Below, piece by piece: positions 21,999 to 27,009 of a stretch of DNA of 27,009 nucleotides. A program made the position numbers and the translations under genes. Below the pieces are notes generated by a model, which ran no database searches, was not told the origin of the DNA, and was given only the letters and a program-made list of their open reading frames with translations. Numbering within the stretch: position 1 is the first letter of the stretch; each line of letters begins with the position of its first letter. The DNA comes from JBBIND01 sp037444075. GTDB lineage: Bacteria; Acidobacteriota; Terriglobia; Bryobacterales; Bryobacteraceae. The stretch spans positions 1 to 27,009 of the forward strand of contig JBBIND010000059.1 of assembly GCA_037444075.1 (NCBI GenBank), read 5' to 3'.

Positions 21999-22127
21999 TC
22001 AGGCTTTGGGTTTCTGCTGCTTCCTCACAGGCTCCTCGGGAGGGGCGGGCAGTTTCGTCAGAATCTGATCGAAGCGCCGGCGAGCCGCGAGCACCTCCGG
22101 GTCCTTGGAGTCAGTAACGTCCTCACC
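21999..22127 (-). pseudogene. Orphan C-terminal tail of a larger protein
   Basis: This minus-strand frame has no start codon. It runs from just after an in-frame TAG (22128-22130) to a TGA at 22001-21999 and reads DPEVLAARRRFDQILTKLPA then PPEEPVRKQQKPKA. An amphipathic helix with a basic, Pro-rich end is how some secreted acidobacterial hydrolases, including sulfatases, finish. It is probably the tail of a deleted gene. The identity is a guess. Confidence 0.4.
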
Positions 22128-22163
22128 CTACGTGGGTCCGCAACTGGTTGGTTTGCAGCGTAG

Positions 22164-22181
22164 CATAAGCTTCAGCTTGTG
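22164..22181. repeat. Palindromic hairpin, possible REP-like element
   Basis: CATAAGC-TTCA-GCTTGTG forms a 7 bp stem with one G-T pair and a TTCA loop. It is framed by a 9 bp inverted repeat, GTGGGTCCG at 22132-22140 and CGGACCCAC at 22187-22195. It lies between gene remnants. I see only this one copy in the window, so a repeat family is suspected, not shown. Confidence 0.4.
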
Positions 22182-22217
22182 TGCCCCGGACCCACCTGAA
22201 AGCTTTTTCAGCAGCCT

Positions 22218-22388
22218 TTAGATGTAGGCCACCGAGCCATCGGCGCGATACTCAAATCCCCGCCGCCACGCCTTCGGCGGGTAAGTCTTGATGTCTGTGA
22301 TCTCGAGTGCCGGCTTTCCGGCGGCAGAAGCGGGCGCGGCCATGACGGGCGTCAGCGCCGCCCCGCTCAGGAAAGACCTTCTCTTCAT
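22218..22388 (-). pseudogene. Tat-signal protein remnant (mandelate racemase/enolase-like start), internally deleted
   Basis: The 56-residue frame begins with a twin-arginine-like signal (MKRRSFLSGAALTPVMAAPA), then KPALEITDIKTYPPK, which is how exported mandelate racemase/muconate lactonizing enzyme-like proteins of acidobacteria begin their capping domain. It then jumps to WRRGFEYRADGSVAYI and stops. That end reads like a normal C-terminus, so the middle, some 350 residues, seems to be missing in frame. A longer start at 22427 exists, but the ATG at 22388 fits the signal peptide better. The identity is inferred from a short match. Not expected to be functional. Confidence 0.6.
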
Positions 22389-22441
22389 TGGCCGGGACTC
22401 CTTCGAAGAGTCATCGCTCGAAGCCAACAGAAAGAACCATA

Positions 22442-22460
22442 GCGCTTGAACTTCAAGCGC
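22442..22460 (-). terminator. Rho-independent-like terminator after the Gly-rich gene
   Basis: GCGCTTGAA-C-TTCAAGCGC is a perfect inverted repeat, a 7 bp GC-capped stem with a 5 nt loop in practice. It lies 20 bp past the stop of the Gly-rich gene. On the minus strand it is followed by TATGGTTCTTTCTG, a moderate T tract. Confidence 0.5.
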
Positions 22461-22479
22461 CCTTCAGTTCGCCGGAGAT

Positions 22480-23232
22480 TCAGATCTCCAGCTTGCCGTT
22501 ATAAACCATGTCACGCAGGCGGAATTTCCGCTTCACTTCGACGGGACCCGCCTTGACGATCAATTCAACTTCTTTATCTTCGAGATCGATGAGCGGTTTA
22601 CCGTCCGCCTCGCGAGGGAAGAACAGGTACAGGTTCGCGCGGTTCGGCTCACCTTTGTCGCCCTGAACGTGCTCCGGCTGAATCGGTTCCTGGTCCCGGA
22701 TTTTCAGGACTGCGGAGGATTTCAGTTGATCCGGTTGCCCGCGCAGAACCGCTAACGGCAGCCCAATCACGCCGATGATGTGGCGTGTTTCTTCCCGTCC
22801 GAGCATCTTGGTGGCGTCAGGAGCCGTCGCCGCCTCCGCCCCGAATCTCACTTTGGCCACAGCTTGCTTGATGGGCAGGGCGCTATGCCAGCGGACAACC
22901 ACGGACATGGTTGGACGTGACGCGCCTTCGCCGCCGCCCATGCGGCCCATGCCCCCGCCGCCGCCTTCTTCACCGCCGCCGCCGAAGCCGCCGCCGGAAG
23001 CAGCGCTCGGAATTCCTCCGCCACCGCGGCCCATGCGTCCCCCGCCGCCTCCGCCGCCCGGCGCGGGCAACGCAACCTCAACAGTGCGGGCCCAAGGGGA
23101 ATCCCTGAGCATTTTTTGAACTTCCCTCTCGGACCATTCCGTAAATTGCTTTTTCTCCCAAAAATCGGCCGCCAGGAGGGCGATGGCGCCCGCGCAAAGC
23201 AGCAGACATGAAGCGAAGACTTTCCTTGTCAT
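22480..23232 (-). CDS. Gly-rich exported protein of unknown function
   Basis: The product from the ATG at 23232 has 250 residues. It has a signal peptide (TRKVFASCLLLCAGAIALLA, cleaved near 22), a short conserved-looking helix (WEKKQFTEWSEREVQKMLRD, 25-44, followed by SPWARTVEV), a low-complexity Gly-rich segment with Met and Arg (about 59-103), and a compact C-terminal domain from about 107 (TMSVVVRWHSALPIKQAVAK ... VKRKFRLRDMVYNGKLEI). The W-S-x-x-E-V-x-K-x-L-x-D-S-P-W-A pattern resembles a family of exported acidobacterial proteins without known function. The track-like longer start at 23286 adds residues before the signal peptide and is unlikely. A terminator-like hairpin follows. Confidence 0.8.
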   Translation of the reverse strand: MTRKVFASCLLLCAGAIALLAADFWEKKQFTEWSEREVQKMLRDSPWARTVEVALPAPGGGGGGGRMGRGGGGIPSAASGGGFGGGGEEGGGGGMGRMGGGEGASRPTMSVVVRWHSALPIKQAVAKVRFGAEAATAPDATKMLGREETRHIIGVIGLPLAVLRGQPDQLKSSAVLKIRDQEPIQPEHVQGDKGEPNRANLYLFFPREADGKPLIDLEDKEVELIVKAGPVEVKRKFRLRDMVYNGKLEI

Positions 23233-23326
23233 AAAGCTTGATTCCTCAACCGCGGACTCTGGCCCGCCTCTTGCAGCATACGCCACTCAAAACTCCCGGG
23301 CAAGGGCCGAGGCGGGCAAGAAGAAT

Positions 23327-24691
23327 CTAATTTTTCAGTTGCTTAAGCAGGGCGAGCGCCGTTTCCACCAGCCGCTCCCCGGCTCCCGGCGTGCAACGCG
23401 AATTGACGGCTTCGTAACCGCCCTCGGAAAATCCCTTGCGCGTGGGGACATAAGCGATGGACCCGTTGGTCAACGAGGCCACCACAGTGGTGGGGAAGGG
23501 CGATGATCGCTTGATTTCCAGCCCCAAATCCACGAAGATCTCTCCGGGCAAACCCACCCAGGCGACCGTCTCACCGAGCGCGATCACCTGCACCTCGGCG
23601 AGCACCGGTTTGCCTTGGAGAGCAGCCACTTCCAGCACGCTCAGAGCGTGCACGAGTTCCAGGAAAGGCGGCGGTTTCGGTTGGCCCAAGCGGGAAGCGA
23701 GTTTCCGGGCATTTTCGACTTCCTGAGCACCGTAGACGGGCGTGGCCAATTCCACTACTTCGCTCCGAACGGCCAGTTTTCCCACAGGAACCGCCTGCCG
23801 CCGGCCATACGCTTTCAGCACAGCCGCCGCCAGCACCGTGCCGATGCGAGCCGCCTCGCCGTGCCCTCTCTGCGCTTCACGGTGGCTGACGTCGATGTGA
23901 TTGATGTCTCCAGCCGTGCCCAGCGTAAACAGAGTCAGCGCGGAGGGACCGAAGACATCGCCCAGTGACTTAGAGAGCGTGTAGGGGTAATCCGCGGAGA
24001 AGCGCGCGCCGCCCACGGTATCCAGATGGAGCGCGTAGTTGACGCCCATGGCCAAAACACCGTCCCGGGCGGAGTCCACGAACACGACGGGCACTTCCGG
24101 GTCAACCGTACCGACGGGCCGCACGATGTCCGGATTCAGTTTGCCGGGATTGAACCGCACGCTGCCGTCCTTCATCAGAAACCGGCGATGAAAAACCAGC
24201 GTGTCTTCGTGGCCTTTTGCGGCCCACACCCGCGCGGGCCGCAGGTCTGCCCGGGCCAGCCTTACGGCTTCGGCGATTTTCGCCGGCAGGGACTCGATGT
24301 AGCGCCGGGCAATCTCGCGAGGGCCGTCGCCTGCCGCTTCCAGCAAAAGGTTGCGCAGCAACGGCCCGGTGTGGCTGTGCGTGGCGCTGATCATGACATG
24401 GCGGCTCGGAATGCCGGCCGAGTCTTCGATCAGCCGCCGCGCCGCCCGGACCGTTTCGCCGTCTAAGCCGATCAGGTCGCAGGACACCAGCGCGGCTGTG
24501 ACGCCCTCCTGCTCGAGCACGATGGCCTTGGCGTAAAGCTCATCGTGCGTGCCCTCAGCCAGCCGCACGCTGAAGTAGCCCGCCATGGGGATGCCCGCCG
24601 GCGGCGTAATCCGCACCGCCGCCCTGCCGGCGCGCAGTTCGCCGGCCCAGACGGAAGAGACGGCCAACAGCAGAGCCAGTAAGCGCCACAT
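23327..24691 (-). CDS. Neutral/alkaline ceramidase-like exported hydrolase
   Basis: The 454-residue protein has a signal peptide (residues 1-16, ending SSVWA) followed by the start of the neutral ceramidase fold (RAAVRITPPAGIPMAGYF, 24-40). Metal ligands fit the family: ATHSHTGP with H105 and H107, and NYALHLDT with H222. The catalytic loop differs from true ceramidases: where those have N-x-G-D-x-S-P-N with the serine nucleophile, this protein has GTAGDINH at 258-265, so the serine is replaced. It is probably a related amidase or sugar/lipid hydrolase of unknown substrate. It lies 9 bp after the S46 peptidase stop on the same strand and is likely co-transcribed. Confidence 0.85.
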   Translation of the reverse strand: MWRLLALLLAVSSVWAGELRAGRAAVRITPPAGIPMAGYFSVRLAEGTHDELYAKAIVLEQEGVTAALVSCDLIGLDGETVRAARRLIEDSAGIPSRHVMISATHSHTGPLLRNLLLEAAGDGPREIARRYIESLPAKIAEAVRLARADLRPARVWAAKGHEDTLVFHRRFLMKDGSVRFNPGKLNPDIVRPVGTVDPEVPVVFVDSARDGVLAMGVNYALHLDTVGGARFSADYPYTLSKSLGDVFGPSALTLFTLGTAGDINHIDVSHREAQRGHGEAARIGTVLAAAVLKAYGRRQAVPVGKLAVRSEVVELATPVYGAQEVENARKLASRLGQPKPPPFLELVHALSVLEVAALQGKPVLAEVQVIALGETVAWVGLPGEIFVDLGLEIKRSSPFPTTVVASLTNGSIAYVPTRKGFSEGGYEAVNSRCTPGAGERLVETALALLKQLKN

Positions 24692-24700
24692 GGCAAGCTC

Positions 24701-26785
24701 CTAGGGCTTCAGGCCGAGTTCCTGGATCAGGTGCCCGGCTTTGTAGATCTTCCGCAGGGACTCCACGATCACCTGGCTCGCCACGTGCACGGAGCGGGCT
24801 TGCTCATCAGTGAACAGGAAACGGTTCGGCAGCCCTTCCAGGTTGCCGTCAAAAAGTATCCCCACCACCTCGAGCTTGCCATTGAGCGTCGGGCTGCCGG
24901 AGTTGCCGCCGTGCGTGTCGTTGGTGGAGACGAAATTGAACGGAGTTCCCGCGTTCAGCGCCTTCTTCCCCGCCAGCCAACTTGGCGGCAGGTGGAAGGG
25001 TTCCACTCCCGTGGCCCGCGTGTAGACCCCGCCGACTTTAGTGGCGTAAGGTACGGCCTGCCGCGCTGCATTGCGGTAGCCGGCCACTTTGCCGAAGGAG
25101 AGGCGCAACGTGAAGGTCGCATCAGGGTACTCCTGCGCCCCGTGCACAGCAAAACGCGCCTGAGCGATGCGAGCCGCGCTGCTGGTGAGAATGGCTTCAA
25201 CCCGGTCTTCGTAACGCTTGCGGTATTCCCGCGCGGGTCCGTCCAGCAGGCGCACCAGCCGGATCATGCCGTCCTGTGATGCTTTCACGGCGGCGGCGTC
25301 CGCCGCCAGGCGCTTGCGCTCCGCCACATCGATCAGGCGGCTGGAAGAAACGTATTCCGCGGCAGCCTGTTCGGGGGCCTTGCCGGCCAGCAATGCCGTG
25401 ACCGTAGGATCGGAGTCTCCCATTTCCTGCCGCAGGAAGCGAAGATAGTCCGCGATAACCGCCGTTTCCAGCGACGGACTGATGGGGATCTCAGCGAACA
25501 GCCCGTGTTGGAGCGTCGGCAGCGCCTGATCAGCGTATTCACGCAGCCGCTGCTCGTTCGGCTTGGCCCTCTCTTCGCTGAGGCGCAGGACGTGCCGGGC
25601 AATGCCCATCAACTCGGACCCGCGAGTGGTGATCCGCTCCAGCAGATAGTAAGGTTTGTAGAAACCGGCGTATTCCTTGTAAGCGGCGCCCACTTCGTCC
25701 CAGATGGCCCCGAACTGTTCCTTGCGGCCCGGGTCTGCCAGTACAACTGCCTTGAGCTGCTTCTCCGCCGTAACCTTGCGTTCCATCAGGGTGTTGTCCC
25801 GCAGCCCTGACAGGAATCCGGTGAAGGCTTTGAACCCGTTTTGCTGGCTGAACAGATTGTCGGCGGCTACGCGCTTGTGCTCGGCGTCCACGGCGCTGTA
25901 CTGTTGCAGCGTTTGAATCAGGGATCCCAGACGGCGGAGCACCAGGGGATAGGAAACGTCCCGGTTGAATTCCAGTTCGGCCACCGTGGCCAGCCGCCCG
26001 GTGGTGGCGGGATGGCCGGGCACGAACGTCAACTCGCCATTTTGGACGCCCTTGGGACTCCACTTGAAGTAGTGCGGCGTCGCCGCGGGTTTTCCGTTCT
26101 CATAAGCCCGCACGAAGGCAAAATCCAGGCAGTAGCGCGGGTAGGTGAAGTTGTCCGGGTCGCCTCCGAACGCGGCAATCGCCGTTTCAGGAGCGAACAC
26201 CAGCCGCACGTCGCTGTATTTCTTGTACTGGTACAGATGATATTCGCCGCCGGAGTACAGGGTCACGACGTCGCACCGGTTGCCGGAGGCGTCGGCGCAC
26301 TCCTTCTCGATCCTGGTCATGCCGGCTTTTCGAAGACGGTTGGCCTCAGCGCCTGAGACGCCTGAAGGGATGGCCGCGTTGACGCGTGAGGTGACGTCCT
26401 CAATGCTCAGCAGCACGTTCACCTCCAGGTCGACACACCTCTTTTCCTGCTCTCGCGTGGACGCCAGGAACCCGTCTTTCATGTAGTCGTTGGCGGGTGT
26501 GCTCAGCTTCTGGATGCAATCGGATATGACGTGGTGGTTAGTGAACACCAGGCCCTGAGGAGAGACGAACGAACCTGAACCGCCGCTGCCCAGTCGAACC
26601 GATGCCAGGCGGACAGTTTCCAGAACGGAATCGGTGACCTCGACTCCATAACGTTGTTTCACCAGTTCCTTCGGGAACCGGTTGAGCAACCAGAGGCCCT
26701 CATCGGCGCTCAGGCGCGGAGCTGTGGCAGTGGAAGCCAGCAAGGCAGCCACGAGAGGAACGGCACACTTGTATGCAAATCTCAT
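24701..26785 (-). CDS. S46 family serine peptidase, DPP7-like
   Basis: Dipeptidyl-peptidases of family S46 remove N-terminal dipeptides from peptides in the periplasm. The 694-residue protein (ATG at 26785) has a signal peptide (KCAVPLVAALLASTATA), the LWLLNRFP motif, the catalytic histidine region SPQGLVFTNHHVISDC (H84/H85) and the GGNSGSP serine loop with S629. The residue that sets P1 preference follows in FDGNLEG as glycine (G647). Glycine is found in DPP7-type enzymes (hydrophobic P1), whereas DPP11 has arginine there. Acidobacteria often carry several such peptidases for proteinaceous substrates. It leads the unit with the ceramidase-like gene. Confidence 0.92.
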   Translation of the reverse strand: MRFAYKCAVPLVAALLASTATAPRLSADEGLWLLNRFPKELVKQRYGVEVTDSVLETVRLASVRLGSGGSGSFVSPQGLVFTNHHVISDCIQKLSTPANDYMKDGFLASTREQEKRCVDLEVNVLLSIEDVTSRVNAAIPSGVSGAEANRLRKAGMTRIEKECADASGNRCDVVTLYSGGEYHLYQYKKYSDVRLVFAPETAIAAFGGDPDNFTYPRYCLDFAFVRAYENGKPAATPHYFKWSPKGVQNGELTFVPGHPATTGRLATVAELEFNRDVSYPLVLRRLGSLIQTLQQYSAVDAEHKRVAADNLFSQQNGFKAFTGFLSGLRDNTLMERKVTAEKQLKAVVLADPGRKEQFGAIWDEVGAAYKEYAGFYKPYYLLERITTRGSELMGIARHVLRLSEERAKPNEQRLREYADQALPTLQHGLFAEIPISPSLETAVIADYLRFLRQEMGDSDPTVTALLAGKAPEQAAAEYVSSSRLIDVAERKRLAADAAAVKASQDGMIRLVRLLDGPAREYRKRYEDRVEAILTSSAARIAQARFAVHGAQEYPDATFTLRLSFGKVAGYRNAARQAVPYATKVGGVYTRATGVEPFHLPPSWLAGKKALNAGTPFNFVSTNDTHGGNSGSPTLNGKLEVVGILFDGNLEGLPNRFLFTDEQARSVHVASQVIVESLRKIYKAGHLIQELGLKP

Positions 26786-26936
26786 GATTCGGGATAACTC
26801 CAATTCTCCATTGTCCTGGAATCCTCGCGGAAGTCCAAGTCCGTCTGGCGCGACGGCCTGGGCGGATGCCCGCCAGGCGTACCGGAGTTCCCCCTCCGCG
26901 CGGGCAGGCAGCTCCGGAATCGCCCCCGGAATCGCG

Positions 26937-26966
26937 TTGTGCAGTCCGCCGTCCGCGTGCTACTAT
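26937..26966 (+). promoter_or_regulatory. Candidate promoter for a gene beyond the right edge
   Basis: TTGTGC (26937-26942) and TACTAT (26961-26966) are spaced by 18 bp on the plus strand. Downstream, ACACAAGGGGACG (26990-27002) offers a Shine-Dalgarno-like AAGGGGA, so a plus-strand gene probably starts just outside the window. The rest of 26786-27009 is a divergent intergenic region and shows no coding frame that I can support. Confidence 0.35.
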
Positions 26967-27009
26967 GTAGTTGCCGACGTAAGCAATAAACACAAGGGGA
27001 CGTAGTTCA

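Noticed and set aside
26700..26993. Minus-strand 97-residue frame upstream of the S46 peptidase
   Set aside because: It overlaps the signal peptide coding region in another frame and has no recognisable domain.

Overview
The window reads as a high-GC, gene-dense chromosomal segment, probably from an acidobacterium of the Bryobacter/Solibacter type. That placement is an inference. It rests on an Oar-like TonB receptor remnant, a twin-arginine propeller protein, ceramidase-like and S46 peptidases, a Gly-rich secreted protein, and a microcompartment gene set of the planctomycete/acidobacterial kind. A 10-base N run at 338-347 shows that this is an assembled scaffold. No rRNA, tRNA, CRISPR array or transposase is visible.

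Layout. Bases 52-150 hold a 10-11 bp tandem repeat. Next come a two-domain SIS sugar-phosphate protein broken by the assembly gap and a secretin (minus strand), with a wHTH-AAA ATPase diverging from the secretin. A minus-strand group of fabI, a small unknown protein and yggX follows. From 5807 to 7800 lies a compact bacterial microcompartment (BMC) operon, transcribed leftward: a class II aldolase with a C-terminal encapsulation-type helix, one hexameric shell protein (BMC-H) and three pentameric shell proteins (BMC-P). To its right are a TonB receptor reduced to its two ends, an alpha/beta hydrolase and an atypical response regulator. Then come walJ-like and purB, then glgB with a phytoene-dehydrogenase-like flavoprotein. 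Adenosine deaminase and a pteridine-reductase-like SDR diverge from glgB, followed by the orphan tail of an efflux adaptor. A sugar-related minus-strand operon covers a Tat-exported propeller, a sodium/solute symporter, a 61-residue membrane protein and galK. The right end carries a cluster of gene remnants, a Gly-rich exported protein, a ceramidase-like hydrolase and an S46 dipeptidyl-peptidase.

How the genes fit together. The aldolase is the only enzyme of the BMC operon in view. It has the zinc ligands of the fuculose-phosphate aldolase family and should release an aldehyde inside the shell. The usual aldehyde dehydrogenase, PduL-type phosphotransacylase and alcohol dehydrogenase are not in the window, so they must be encoded elsewhere or be absent. 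The propeller/symporter/membrane protein/galK group looks like uptake and phosphorylation of a sugar, with translational coupling into galK.

A second theme is gene decay. At least three loci (8040-8459, 17458-17613, 22218-22388), and perhaps a fourth (21999-22127), are end fragments of larger genes. Two of them appear to be precise in-frame fusions of a start to an end.
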